A stretch of DNA of 42,270 bases from Gemmata sp. (GCA_025055115.1 JANWYJ010000017.1:1-42270); one strand, 5' to 3'; shown: positions 26,511 to 35,161, counted from the stretch's first letter. Notes: a model not told the origin generated them from the letters alone. Program-made: numbers and translations.

Positions 26511-27343
26511 ACCGTGACGATGGGCTGAGCCGCGGAACCTTTTTCGAGTTCGGCCAAGAACTGCCGGGCTGGTTCAAAGTGCGGATTGGCTTGCAACGCG
26601 AGCTGCAATTGCGCTTTACTCGCTTCCGGGTAGCCCAAATGATCGAGCAGACCGGCCAGATTGTGCCGGGCTTGGGCCTCGGGCATGATCGCGCAGAGAG
26701 TGGCTAAGGCCTCGTCCCATTGCCCGGCCATCGCGTAGCAGAAACCGAGCGTTTTTTTCACCGTCCGGTTCTCCGGATCAATGTTTTTGAGGGTGTAGTG
26801 ACACCACGCGATCGCCCCGGGGTAATCCTTCCACCGGGCGTGGACCATTGCGATTTCATGGCCCAAGTCCGCATCGCGGGGATGATGCGTCAAGCAGCGC
26901 TTGTACATTTCGATGGCTTTGTCACGCTCATCGACGCGGACATAGTAACGCGCCATACCCCGCAGAGCGGCTTTGCTCTTGGGTTCTTGTTCCAGGGCTT
27001 TCTGATACCCTTTGCGAGCTAAATCGAGCAGCGTGTCGCGACTGCCCGCAGCCGTTTTGGGATCAAAGGCTGCCTCCAGTCGGACATCGGCGATGGCGAC
27101 GAGAGTATCGGCAGCCACGGGTTTATTGGAGTCGGCCGGTGCCACTTCAACCGGAATAGCCGCCGGCGCGGAATTCCCGCCCCACAACGAACGCAGACCC
27201 GTGTGATGGTCGGATTGTTGCGGCCAGACAGCGGGCGTGGGGGGCATTTCGGCCAGTGGATCGGCACGCTGGTGACGGCAACCCACAGTGCCCAGAACAA
27301 CCATGCCCCAGACCCAGTATTTCCACAATGAGCGGCCATCCAT
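26486..27343 (-). CDS. TPR lipoprotein, TadD-like
   Basis: 285 aa from the ATG at 27343, chosen for GAGGAAAGG upstream and an immediate lipoprotein signal (VWGMVVLGTVGC, lipid Cys22). After a Pro/Ala-rich linker come about four tetratricopeptide units: ARKGYQKALEQEPKSKAALR, ARYYVRVDERDKAIEMYKRC, GHEIAMVHARWKDYPGAIAW and LGFCYAMAGQWDEALATLCA, then one more near the C-terminus. A TPR lipoprotein at the end of a Tad locus fits TadD, the outer-membrane pilotin that stabilises the secretin. That assignment rests on position and fold, not on a specific motif. The 3' end is duplicated downstream. Confidence 0.8.
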   Translation of the reverse strand: MDGRSLWKYWVWGMVVLGTVGCRHQRADPLAEMPPTPAVWPQQSDHHTGLRSLWGGNSAPAAIPVEVAPADSNKPVAADTLVAIADVRLEAAFDPKTAAGSRDTLLDLARKGYQKALEQEPKSKAALRGMARYYVRVDERDKAIEMYKRCLTHHPRDADLGHEIAMVHARWKDYPGAIAWCHYTLKNIDPENRTVKKTLGFCYAMAGQWDEALATLCAIMPEAQARHNLAGLLDHLGYPEASKAQLQLALQANPHFEPARQFLAELEKGSAAQPIVTVGGISSEP

Positions 27344-27458
27344 GGCCTTTCCTCGCATCTTCCGATAGACAAAGGGTTTGTGAACGATGACACTTCGGAG
27401 GACCGCAGCCAGGATCGTGACCAATCCCGGTTCCTTCCCAGGCCAGAAATTTCTTCGC

Positions 27459-27502
27459 TCAGGTGAACTCGACAATAAAATCAGGTGAACTCGGCAATAA
27501 AG
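27459..27502. repeat. 22-bp tandem duplication spanning a stop codon
   Basis: The units 27459-27480 and 27481-27502 (starting TCAGGTGAACTC) match at 20 of 22 positions. The right unit encodes the last residues and TGA stop of the AAA+ ATPase. The left unit repeats them, with its own stop, before the next gene. Confidence 0.93.
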
Positions 27503-28830
27503 CTGGCCGCCGCTTCGGCGATCAGGTCGCGCGTTAAATGCACTGGTTGCCGTCTATATCGGCAAATCGATTGCACGGTTTCCAACAAATCGCGACAGTC
27601 CGAAGCGCGGGGGGTGCGGCCGCGGGAATAATACCGTTCGTACAAGTAATCGACCGCGGATTGGTCGTAGTTCATGCCGAGCCGTTTGCAGTTAGCGGCA
27701 AAGATGCGCTCGTAAACTTCGCGGGTGGGAGCACTGACGCCCACCTTGTGACGAATCCGCCGTAAAAAGGCATCATCGACCAAGGCTTTCGGGTCAAGGT
27801 TGGTGCTGAAGATGATCAGTTGTTCAAAAGGCACTTGGAATTTTTTGCCGCTGGCGACGGTGAGGAAATCGTGCCGGTCTTCTAGGGGCAGAATCCAGCG
27901 GTTGAGCAAATCCTTGGGGCTAACCAATTGGCGGCCAAAGTCGTCGATCAAGAAGACGCCACCGTTGGCTTTGAAGTGAATCGGCGCCTGATAGAATTTC
28001 GCTTCGGCATTATATTTGAGGTCCAGCATTTGTAGATTGAGTTCCCCCCCGGTGACAATCACCGGTCGGCGGATGCGGACCCAGCGTTGATCGACGGCCC
28101 CATGCGATAGCAGCTTGCGAACCGTGGCGTCCGCATCGTCAGCGTAGTCGTCCGCGGTGTCGTCGATGACGTGCAGTGACGGATCGTAGACGGTGATGAT
28201 GTTGCTATCGGCCAAAAAGGCATAGGGGACGTAGATCGACCCCCCCGCGGTATTCATGAAGTCGCCGATCGCCCGGGCCATGGCGGTTTTCCCGTTGCCT
28301 GGCGGGCCGTAAATGAACACCGATTTGCCGCTAATAATCGCCGGGCCGAGGTTGTTGAACATCTCCTCCTTTAAGACCAGATGGCTGAAGGGGGCTTTCA
28401 ACACCTCGGGATAGCAGACCAGACCCGTGACCGTTTGCCGGTAGCATTGTTCCACATAATCCTCCAGCGGCACTGGGGCTGGGCCGACATAGGCGCATTG
28501 CTCCATCGCGGCTTTGGCGCGTTCCCGGCCCAAATCGGTCAGACTGAACCGGTAACTCACTTCTCCCACCAAATCCCCGCCATCGACTTGGAGCAATTTC
28601 TCATCTTTGAGAAATTTCAGCGGTTCGCGGATGACCTTGAAGGGCAAACACAAAAATTGGCTCAAATCACGACCGATCATCGCCCCGCGGGTATAGACGG
28701 TGCGCAAAATCATGTCGCAGACAAAGCCCAGTGACAATCCCGACTCTTTGAGCGATTCGGGGGAAACCGGAGCTTCCGGAGCGGGATTCGTCTCCCATTC
28801 GGCCACCGCGACAGGCTGATGTAATGGCAT
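27481..28830 (-). CDS. AAA+ ATPase with N-terminal winged helix, Tad-locus associated
   Basis: 449 aa from the ATG at 28830, which has GGGAGGAG 7 nt upstream. Residues about 35-110 resemble a winged helix (MIGRDLSQFLCLPFKVIREP, LKDEKLLQV, YRFSLTDLGRERA). Residues about 150-375 are an AAA+ module: Walker A GPPGNGKT (175-182), Walker B GVFLIDDFGR (291-300), sensor 1 STN (342-344) and an arginine cluster FLRRIRHK (355-362). A small helical lid follows. An acidic insert DDTADDYADDADA (223-235) is unusual. It lies between the TadD-like gene and a small membrane protein, in line with the pilus genes. A remodelling or regulatory role in pilus assembly is inferred from position only. Confidence 0.85.
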   Translation of the reverse strand: MPLHQPVAVAEWETNPAPEAPVSPESLKESGLSLGFVCDMILRTVYTRGAMIGRDLSQFLCLPFKVIREPLKFLKDEKLLQVDGGDLVGEVSYRFSLTDLGRERAKAAMEQCAYVGPAPVPLEDYVEQCYRQTVTGLVCYPEVLKAPFSHLVLKEEMFNNLGPAIISGKSVFIYGPPGNGKTAMARAIGDFMNTAGGSIYVPYAFLADSNIITVYDPSLHVIDDTADDYADDADATVRKLLSHGAVDQRWVRIRRPVIVTGGELNLQMLDLKYNAEAKFYQAPIHFKANGGVFLIDDFGRQLVSPKDLLNRWILPLEDRHDFLTVASGKKFQVPFEQLIIFSTNLDPKALVDDAFLRRIRHKVGVSAPTREVYERIFAANCKRLGMNYDQSAVDYLYERYYSRGRTPRASDCRDLLETVQSICRYRRQPVHLTRDLIAEAAASFIAEFT

Positions 28831-28906
28831 TGGCAATTCTCCTCCCACCCACACAGTTACGGCCGTTCCCAAGGGGCACTCTTTGCCACAACTCTTGTTT
28901 CTAGCA

Positions 28907-29140
28907 TCACTTGCGCCACTTGCCGCGCGTGATAATGAAGAGGCAGATCGCGCCCACCACCAGCGTGCCCATCACAATGCCGTTTTGTTGTTGAAAGACG
29001 CCGGTCCAGTGTTTGATGAAGCCATCCCAGTAGTTGGCCAGCAGGGCTGGGGCCGATGATTCCGCGGCCAACGCCGGGGAAGTGCTGAAAAATCCGACAA
29101 TCAGCGCCAGCAGGAAGGAAAAGTTGTAGCGCAAGGTCAT
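28907..29140 (-). CDS. Small exported single-helix membrane protein
   Basis: 77 aa from the ATG at 29140, with GGAGG about 10 nt upstream. A signal peptide (FSFLLALIVGFFSTSPALAA) is followed by a short hydrophilic stretch with aromatic residues (ANYWDGFIKHWTGVFQQQN). A C-terminal membrane helix (about 54-71, IVMGTLVVGAICLFIITR) and a basic tail RGKWRK complete it. It lies 76 bp upstream of the AAA+ gene on the same strand. I do not recognise a family. It could be a membrane partner of the ATPase or a minor envelope component. Confidence 0.7.
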   Translation of the reverse strand: MTLRYNFSFLLALIVGFFSTSPALAAESSAPALLANYWDGFIKHWTGVFQQQNGIVMGTLVVGAICLFIITRGKWRK

Positions 29141-29259
29141 GGCGCGGAGTCCTCCAGGGGGGCACATCGAGTTTAGGACACGAACTGCAGGCACGATGGC
29201 GATTTGGTGTACGACCGTGGAACGCCGTCGGTCGGCGAGGTATCACCACTGATCAACGC

Positions 29260-29301
29260 ACGGCGGGCACGATGGCGCTGGGGTGTCACCGTGCCCGCCG
29301 T
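29260..29301 (-). terminator. Hairpin downstream of the OmpA-like lipoprotein gene
   Basis: A perfect 12-bp stem, ACGGCGGGCACG and CGTGCCCGCCGT, with an 18-nt loop. It lies 29 bp past the stop at 29330 on the minus strand. There is no clear T-run. It may separate the core Tad genes from the downstream trio of small membrane protein, AAA+ ATPase and TPR lipoprotein. Confidence 0.6.
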
Positions 29302-29329
29302 TGTGGTGCCGTGGAAATGATCCGGCGTA

Positions 29330-30079
29330 TCAATAGCCGCCAGGGCCGGTACCGCCGGTTCCACCAGGAGCTGCCCCACCAGGACCAGCACCGCCGGCTC
29401 CGCCCGGAGCGGCAGCCGCGGGGGCGGTTTGTTGGATGTTGACGAGCGAACCGCCGCCACCTGTGCTCAAGGCCCCGATACTGGCCGAACCGGTGATGCC
29501 GCCGGTGTAGCCTTGGAACGAGCCACGATAGGCTCGGGCAGGCATGTCGGCGGGGATGCCCGGAGTCGCTGGGTTGTGAACGTAAATTTCGTAATCGACA
29601 GGAGTTAAGGTTTCGATCGTCGCCAGGTATTTCCGCATCGACTCGGCCCGTTGGGCGGTCAGTTCGGCCCGCAGATCGCGGATTTTGTCAGCGTTCTGCT
29701 CCGTCAGGGGGAGGTCGGCATCCCCGACAGCTTGGATGTACAGGCGCGGATCGGGAGCCGGACGGGTCCGGGCTATGGAGAGCAATTTCTCCCGGCCAGC
29801 GGCGTTGAGTTTGTCGCTACCAGGTTCAAAGTGATAGCTGAAGAGCGTTTGGTTGAGAATGTGGCCATTGTGAACTTGCTGGGCGAAGGGGGCTAGCACC
29901 GCCTGCCGGGCCGCGTGCTGATAGCGTTCCGGGTAGCAAGGATCGACGGCGTTGCGGTAACAATCGCCGATAATCCCATGCCCCTCGCCCCGGGTGGTCG
30001 CGGTGTGAACACATCCCACCGAGGCTAAACCACTTCCCAGAAGCGCAGCCGCTGCGGCCGCGCGGATCGTTCGGTTCAT
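29330..30079 (-). CDS. OmpA-like lipoprotein of the Tad locus
   Basis: 249 aa from the ATG at 30079, with GGAGGAG directly upstream. The lipoprotein signal ends in LASVGC (Cys23). A domain at about 75-170 has OmpA/peptidoglycan-binding features: SYHFEPGSDKLNAAGREKLL, an array of charged helices, and AQRAESMRKYL in place of the usual NxxLSxxRAxxV. The C-terminal about 50 residues are Gly/Ala/Pro-rich and low-complexity. Tad loci often encode an OmpA-like or CpaD-like outer-membrane lipoprotein that anchors the secretin, and this may be its equivalent. It starts 46 bp after tadC ends. Confidence 0.7.
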   Translation of the reverse strand: MNRTIRAAAAAALLGSGLASVGCVHTATTRGEGHGIIGDCYRNAVDPCYPERYQHAARQAVLAPFAQQVHNGHILNQTLFSYHFEPGSDKLNAAGREKLLSIARTRPAPDPRLYIQAVGDADLPLTEQNADKIRDLRAELTAQRAESMRKYLATIETLTPVDYEIYVHNPATPGIPADMPARAYRGSFQGYTGGITGSASIGALSTGGGGSLVNIQQTAPAAAAPGGAGGAGPGGAAPGGTGGTGPGGY

Positions 30080-30125
30080 CGCACTCCTCCTTGAGACCGG
30101 GGGGGCCTGCGACCCCACAGCCGGG

Positions 30126-31082
30126 TTATCCTTTCAACAGGTTCTTCTGGATTTGGATGGCCGCCGGGCCGACCAACACCACGAAGATCGCCGGGAAGAT
30201 GAACAACACCAGCGGGAAGATCAGTTGCACGGCGGTCTTCGCCGCTTTTTCTTCAGCCAGTTGCCGCCGCCGGGTGCGCATCGAGTCGGATTGGACGCGC
30301 AAGGCTTGCGCGATCGAGGAACCAAAGCGGTCGGCTTGAATCAGGATGGCCGCCAAACTGCGGACATCGTCTACACCAGTGCGCACGCCCAAATCGTGCA
30401 GCACTTCGCGGCGCGGCCGGCCCATCTGCAACTGAAGATTCGCCAGGGCAAACTCTTCACAGATAACTTTGGCGTGTCCCTTCATTTCGTCGGTCACTTT
30501 TCGCAATGCGGCATCCAAACCCAGACCCGATTCGACACACACCACCAACAGATCGAGAGCATCGGGCAGGGTGAGGAAGATTTCTTTTTGCCGCGTGGTC
30601 CGCAAATGCCAGAGCACCACTTGCGGAAGGTAGAACCCGATACCGGCCAATGCCACTGTCCATTGAATCGACTTCAGGGTGAAGCCATCTTTGAGTAAGA
30701 AAAAGAAAAGAGCCGGGAGGAGGAAGGCGGCTAGGCAAACTACGCGGATGCCGTGATATACGGCGGCGGCATTCTCGCTGCGAAAGCCAGCGTTGGCCAA
30801 TTTGATGCGCAGCGAATTCTTCTCCAATTCGCTTTTGGGTTCCATCATCCCGCCCAAATTCTTGAAGGCTTCTTGCAACCCTTTGAAGCGGTTGTTGGTC
30901 TCGGCCTGCGACATTTCGATCTCGACCAACGATTTGGGCCGGCCGATTCGCTCCAAGCGCTCTTCGGCCTGACTGTTACGGTTGGAAATCAAGGACAACA
31001 GCCAGAATGTGCCCGCCACAATGGCAATGAACGTGAAGACGGGCGTTAGCTCTTCAAGGGTCACGAATGCGAGCAGTTCCAC
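30126..31082 (-). CDS. tadC: Tad pilus inner-membrane platform protein TadC
   Basis: 318 aa from a GTG at 31082 with GGAG 8 nt upstream. It is a type II secretion system F-domain protein (GspF family): one N-terminal helix, a central pair (VCLAAFLLPALFFFLL; WTVALAGIGFYLPQVVL), the cytoplasmic F domain with LPDALDLLVVCVESGLGLDA and RSLAAILIQADRFGSSIAQA, and a final helix (LIFPLVLFIFPAIFVVLVG). With TadB it forms the platform on which CpaF drives Flp pilin polymerisation. It lies 115 bp downstream of tadB. Confidence 0.93.
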   Translation of the reverse strand: MELLAFVTLEELTPVFTFIAIVAGTFWLLSLISNRNSQAEERLERIGRPKSLVEIEMSQAETNNRFKGLQEAFKNLGGMMEPKSELEKNSLRIKLANAGFRSENAAAVYHGIRVVCLAAFLLPALFFFLLKDGFTLKSIQWTVALAGIGFYLPQVVLWHLRTTRQKEIFLTLPDALDLLVVCVESGLGLDAALRKVTDEMKGHAKVICEEFALANLQLQMGRPRREVLHDLGVRTGVDDVRSLAAILIQADRFGSSIAQALRVQSDSMRTRRRQLAEEKAAKTAVQLIFPLVLFIFPAIFVVLVGPAAIQIQKNLLKG

Positions 31083-31197
31083 GGTGGTACTCCGGTTGTC
31101 GGTTCACAGGAGGTCGATATCGGGTGGCGGATGGCGTTGGTCGCCGAGGGGCTATTGGGCCGCCGCGTGACGGCACTGCCGCCCCCAAGCCGCACGG

Positions 31198-32157
31198 TTA
31201 CACTTTGATGTCCACAATTTTCTTGATTGCATAAGAGCCAATGAGCATCAGGACGATAGCTCCGATCGACATTTTCACACCCATGGGGTCCTTCCACAGC
31301 AGTTCGACATAATCCGGCTTCATCCACAACATCATCAAAAACAAACCGATCGGCAGGGCGATGAGGACGACACCGGACAAGCGGCCTTCCGCGGTGAGGG
31401 CTTTCACCTGGCCTAAAATCTTGAAGCGTTCGCGGATCACATGGCCGATGCGGTCGAGGATTTCCGCGAGATCGCCCCCCGTTTGCCGCTGAATGGCCAC
31501 GGAGGTGACGAAGAATTTGAGGTCGAGGTTGGGGACACGCTCGCACATCCCTTTGAGGGCTTCTTCGAGCGGGATACCCAGGTTTTGCTCTTCGTAGACA
31601 CGGCCAAACTCTTTGGAAATGGGACCGGGCATTTCTTCGGCGACCACATGCATGCCCGCCGCCAGCGAGTGGCCAGCCCGCAACGCCCGAGCCACCAGTT
31701 CCATCGCGTCGGGCAGTTGGGCGGCGAATGCCTTCAGCCGATTGGCCCGTTTGGTGTACAGCCACAACCACGGCAGTGAAAAAAGCCCCAAGGCACCCAT
31801 CGGGGCAACGTAAATGTTGACGAGCCAAATCGAGAGAGCGGCACCGAGGACACTGAGCACCAGCGAGACGCCGAACAGGGCACTCGGTTTGATGTTACAA
31901 TCGGCCTGTTCGAACAGCCGGGTGAGGTTGAAGAACTCGGGTGTCAGCCGGTCCATCAGCGTTTTTTTGTCCACTTCCTCGAGGGCTTGTTTGAGCAGCA
32001 AATCGGCGGAGGAATCGGTCCGCGTATTGCGCCCCACGAGCTGATCAAGCCGTTCGGAGGCCCGCCCCTCATCGTTACGGCGGAGAGCCAGGTAGAGCAA
32101 AATGACCATCGCGACGACAAGGCCGCCGACAATCACTGGCAGGAGAATCGGATTCAT
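31198..32157 (-). CDS. tadB: Tad pilus inner-membrane platform protein TadB
   Basis: 319 aa, GspF-family, paralogous to the neighbouring TadC. An N-terminal helix (LLPVIVGGLVVAMVILLYLA) and a second hydrophobic pair (about 95-130) precede the F domain (LPDAMELVARALRAGHSLAA, FVTSVAIQRQTGGDLAEILD). A helix GVVLIALPIGLFLMMLWM and a C-terminal one (IGAIVLMLIGSYAIKKIV) follow. Its role is the pilus assembly platform, as for TadC. The gene is preceded by a 176-bp gap holding an inverted-repeat cluster. Confidence 0.93.
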   Translation of the reverse strand: MNPILLPVIVGGLVVAMVILLYLALRRNDEGRASERLDQLVGRNTRTDSSADLLLKQALEEVDKKTLMDRLTPEFFNLTRLFEQADCNIKPSALFGVSLVLSVLGAALSIWLVNIYVAPMGALGLFSLPWLWLYTKRANRLKAFAAQLPDAMELVARALRAGHSLAAGMHVVAEEMPGPISKEFGRVYEEQNLGIPLEEALKGMCERVPNLDLKFFVTSVAIQRQTGGDLAEILDRIGHVIRERFKILGQVKALTAEGRLSGVVLIALPIGLFLMMLWMKPDYVELLWKDPMGVKMSIGAIVLMLIGSYAIKKIVDIKV

Positions 32158-32288
32158 ACGCGGTACCTGATGCAGGGTCTCAGGGGCCGATCAGCCCGGT
32201 TTCGGTGGCGAGTCAGAAATTTCTGGCGGCGGACGAACGGGAGTGTCGGTCGTTGGTTGACGGAATGGCCCGTGCTCCGTCGCGGTCT

Positions 32289-32323
32289 GTTCATTTTCTG
32301 GACATATGTCCATAATATGGACA
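32289..32323. promoter_or_regulatory. Overlapping inverted repeats between cpaF and tadB
   Basis: A perfect 12-bp palindrome GGACATATGTCC (32300-32311) overlaps TGTCCAT-AAT-ATGGACA (32307-32323), giving alternating TGGACAT half-sites. It starts 11 bp after the cpaF stop and lies 132 bp before tadB. It could be an operator or a processing hairpin. Its left part (32289-32314) resembles the 26-bp repeat at 4062-4113. Confidence 0.5.
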
Positions 32324-32333
32324 TTTGCTCCCA

Positions 32334-33731
32334 TTAATCACGCATCAGGACTCGTTCCGCGAACATATTCGAGGGCAACTTCACCCCTTTGGCCTCGAGC
32401 CGGGCGATGAAGGAGGGGCGTACCCCGGTGGCCTCGAACTGCCCGTAGGCACGGCCGTTTTGGTCGATGCCCAGTTGCTTGTAGCGGAAGATGTCCTGCA
32501 TGATGATGATGTCTTGTTCCATGTTCATCACTTCGGTGATGTGGGTAATTTTGCGGGGGCCGCCTTGGAGCCGGTTGGCCTGGATGATCAGGTCGATCGC
32601 GGAGCTGATTTGTTGCCGCATCGCTTTGACGGGCAATTCAAAGCCGCCCATCATGATCATCGTTTCCAAGCGGGTGAGGGCTTCGCGGGGGCTATTGGCG
32701 TGGAGCGTGGCCAACGAGCCACCGTGGCCGGTGTTCATGGCCTGCAACATGTCGAGCGCTTCCGCACCCCGGACTTCGCCGATGATGATGCGTTCGGGCC
32801 GCATCCGCAGGGCGTTGCGCACACAGTCGCGCGTGGTGATGGCGCCTTTGCCTTCGATGTTGGGGGGCCGAGTCTCCAGCCGCACGACGTGGTCTTGCTG
32901 CAACTGGAGTTCGGCCGCGTCTTCGATCGTGATGACGCGTTCATCGCCCGGGATAAAGCTGGAGAGGGTATTGAGCAGTGTCGTCTTACCGCAACCGGTC
33001 CCCCCCGAGATGATGATGTTGAGCCGGGCTTTAATACACGCCTCCATGAGCATGGCCATTTCGGGGGTGAAGGCTTTGTAGTTGAGCAAGTCTTCGAGCT
33101 TCAGCGGGTTGGAGCCGAAGCGGCGGATGCTCAGGCTGGGGCCATCCAAGGCGATCGGGGGAATGACCGCGTTGACCCGTGAGCCGTCGGGCAAGCGGGC
33201 ATCGACCATGGGGCTGGTTTCATCGACGCGACGGCCGACTTTGGACACGATCCGGTCGATAATTTGCATGAGGTGGTCGTTGTCGCGGAATTTGACATCG
33301 ACTTTTTCGAGTTTTCCGCGGCGTTCGACGTAGCACTTGTAGGGGCCGTTGACCAGAATATCGCTGATCGTGGGGTCTTTGAGGAGGACTTCGAGCGGGC
33401 CGAAGCCGAGGGTTTCATCGAGCACTTCTTCGATCAGTTTTTCCCGCTCGATGCGGTTGAGCAGGGGGTTTTCGGTGTCGCAGAGGTGTTCGATGACGCG
33501 GCGGATGTCGCGGCGCATGGCGTCACTGGAAAGATCGCGCACGCGGGTGAAGTCCAGCCGTTCGACAAGTTTGGCGTGAATTTGCCGTTTCAGTTCTTCA
33601 AAGTTCTTACTATGGCCGCCCGGCCCGCCCACACTGGGGCTAGACAGGCGGGAAATACTGCTGGCACCGCCAATGCTATTGCTGCTGTGCAAGCTGTTGA
33701 GTTTCGAGATTCCTTGTTGAAGCCGGCTCAT
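32334..33731 (-). CDS. cpaF: Tad pilus assembly ATPase CpaF
   Basis: 465 aa. It is the secretion-type hexameric ATPase powering Flp pilus assembly in the cytoplasm, on the TadB/TadC platform. The N-terminal domain has [19 protein letters not shown] and [12 protein letters not shown]. The ATPase core has Walker [10 protein letters not shown] (243-251), the Asp box [10 protein letters not shown], Walker [10 protein letters not shown] (314-322) and the His box [15 protein letters not shown]. The Ser/Gly-rich first 40 residues are probably flexible. It lies in order between cpaE and tadB. Confidence 0.97.
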   Translation of the reverse strand: MSRLQQGISKLNSLHSSNSIGGASSISRLSSPSVGGPGGHSKNFEELKRQIHAKLVERLDFTRVRDLSSDAMRRDIRRVIEHLCDTENPLLNRIEREKLIEEVLDETLGFGPLEVLLKDPTISDILVNGPYKCYVERRGKLEKVDVKFRDNDHLMQIIDRIVSKVGRRVDETSPMVDARLPDGSRVNAVIPPIALDGPSLSIRRFGSNPLKLEDLLNYKAFTPEMAMLMEACIKARLNIIISGGTGCGKTTLLNTLSSFIPGDERVITIEDAAELQLQQDHVVRLETRPPNIEGKGAITTRDCVRNALRMRPERIIIGEVRGAEALDMLQAMNTGHGGSLATLHANSPREALTRLETMIMMGGFELPVKAMRQQISSAIDLIIQANRLQGGPRKITHITEVMNMEQDIIIMQDIFRYKQLGIDQNGRAYGQFEATGVRPSFIARLEAKGVKLPSNMFAERVLMRD

Positions 33732-33833
33732 GGTGTCACAGTTCCTAGAAAGGGTCCAAGGTCAACCCGTGGAGAGTTCGGGGCTACGGCGCGATGGCCC
33801 CGAAGGAGCGATCGCGCGGCTGTGTACTCGGGT

Positions 33834-35051
33834 CTATCTTTTGCTGAAGAACCCCCATTTGCTGCTTCGGGAATCTTTGGGGTTACTCACGGGTTTGCCA
33901 TAGAGGGCTTGCGTCAACCCGTGGATGCTTTGCTGAACCCGGGATTTGGGGGCATGGCGGATCAGTGGTTCGCCCGCGACCCGGGCTCCGATGACAGCTT
34001 TGGTATCGTTGGGAATTTGCCAGAAAATCGGCTTGCCGATGACTTCCTCGGCTTTCTTGAGACTGATGCCTTCCTCCACCGCATCGGCCCCCAAGCGATT
34101 GATCACAACACGAACCTTCTCGCCGAGATTCTCATCGCTATTGAGGCTGTGAATGAGCCGCACGACGTTGCGCAAGCTCGACAATTCCAACTGGGCTACC
34201 AGCAGAATCACATCGGCCATGCGCAGGGCCATCAGGTCGGTGGCTAAAAGTGATTTCGACAGATCGAGAACCAGATGGGTGTAGCTGATTTTCAGCAGGT
34301 TCAGGATGCGTTCGACGTGTTGTTCGTGAACAATGCTGCTTTCGGCGATTTCCAGGGGGTGGCGGAGGATCGACAGGCCACTGGCTTCATGGCGGGCCAT
34401 CGCGCGGCGGAGAAAGTTCATATCGAGCCGTTCGATATTCCGGGCCAGGTCGGAAATCGAAATATTCTCATAGCCGGAGACTTCCAGAGCGATGTCGGCG
34501 TCGCCGAGGGCCAGGTCGAGGTCGATGAGGGCGGCGGCGTTATTGGGGTCCGCGGCCAGGGTCGCGGCGAGGTTGACGGCCAGTGTGGTTGTACCGACCC
34601 CGCCGCGAGAGCCGAGTACGGCGATCATCGACGAGGCCCCCGTAGCCCGCATGGTCGGGCTACCAAGAGCCTGTTGTTCACCGTGGCCGCCCGTTTCCCC
34701 CAAGGCGCGGCGGAGGGCATTGAGCATATCTTCCAAGCCCACCGGGTGCGTCAGGAAGTACTTGGCACCCTTTTGCAACGATTGCAATAGGGCTTGGTGG
34801 TCGTAGCTGATGGTCAGAATCGGCAACGTCGGGTATTCCACCGACAGTTGGCTGATCATCTGCAGAGCTTTATTCTTATCGGCGTCGAGAGCGACGATCG
34901 CTAGGTCCGGCATCGACTGCTGAATGACTTCAAAGAAATACTCGTAGCGGGCGCATTCCGCTTCCAGCCACACGAAGTCCACGCCCAACAGCAGTGTGCG
35001 GAGCGATTCGCGGGTCGATTCCGTCGGGTCTACGATCGCGACGCGTTGCAT
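33834..35051 (-). CDS. cpaE: Pilus localisation ATPase CpaE/TadZ
   Basis: 405 aa from the ATG at 35051; a GTG two codons earlier is possible. Residues 1-115 are a receiver-like domain (VAIVDPTESTRESLRTLL, DLAIVALDAD). Residues about 140-385 are a ParA/MinD-type domain with AALIDLDLALGDADIAL and HLVLDLSKSL. The P-loop reads GSRGGVGTTT (147-156): the signature Lys is Arg and the usual Gly-Lys is Gly-Thr. Atypical Walker A boxes are known in TadZ proteins. TadZ marks the pole or site of pilus assembly. It lies 102 bp upstream of cpaF. Confidence 0.92.
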   Translation of the reverse strand: MQRVAIVDPTESTRESLRTLLLGVDFVWLEAECARYEYFFEVIQQSMPDLAIVALDADKNKALQMISQLSVEYPTLPILTISYDHQALLQSLQKGAKYFLTHPVGLEDMLNALRRALGETGGHGEQQALGSPTMRATGASSMIAVLGSRGGVGTTTLAVNLAATLAADPNNAAALIDLDLALGDADIALEVSGYENISISDLARNIERLDMNFLRRAMARHEASGLSILRHPLEIAESSIVHEQHVERILNLLKISYTHLVLDLSKSLLATDLMALRMADVILLVAQLELSSLRNVVRLIHSLNSDENLGEKVRVVINRLGADAVEEGISLKKAEEVIGKPIFWQIPNDTKAVIGARVAGEPLIRHAPKSRVQQSIHGLTQALYGKPVSNPKDSRSSKWGFFSKR

Positions 35052-35100
35052 ATGCACTTACTCAGCTCGGTGATACGGCTGCGGTGTTGGCTGCGGCTCA

Positions 35101-35125
35101 AACCCCGAGCACCCGGCCCGGGGTT
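35101..35125 (-). other. Small hairpin between cpaC and cpaE
   Basis: AACCCCG (35101-35107) and CGGGGTT (35119-35125) form a 7-bp stem with an 11-nt loop in the 110-bp gap. There is no T-run. It might be a weak attenuator or processing site. Confidence 0.3.
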
Positions 35126-35161
35126 CTGGCCCATTCTGGCGCTACGCCTGCGGCGGCCTCG

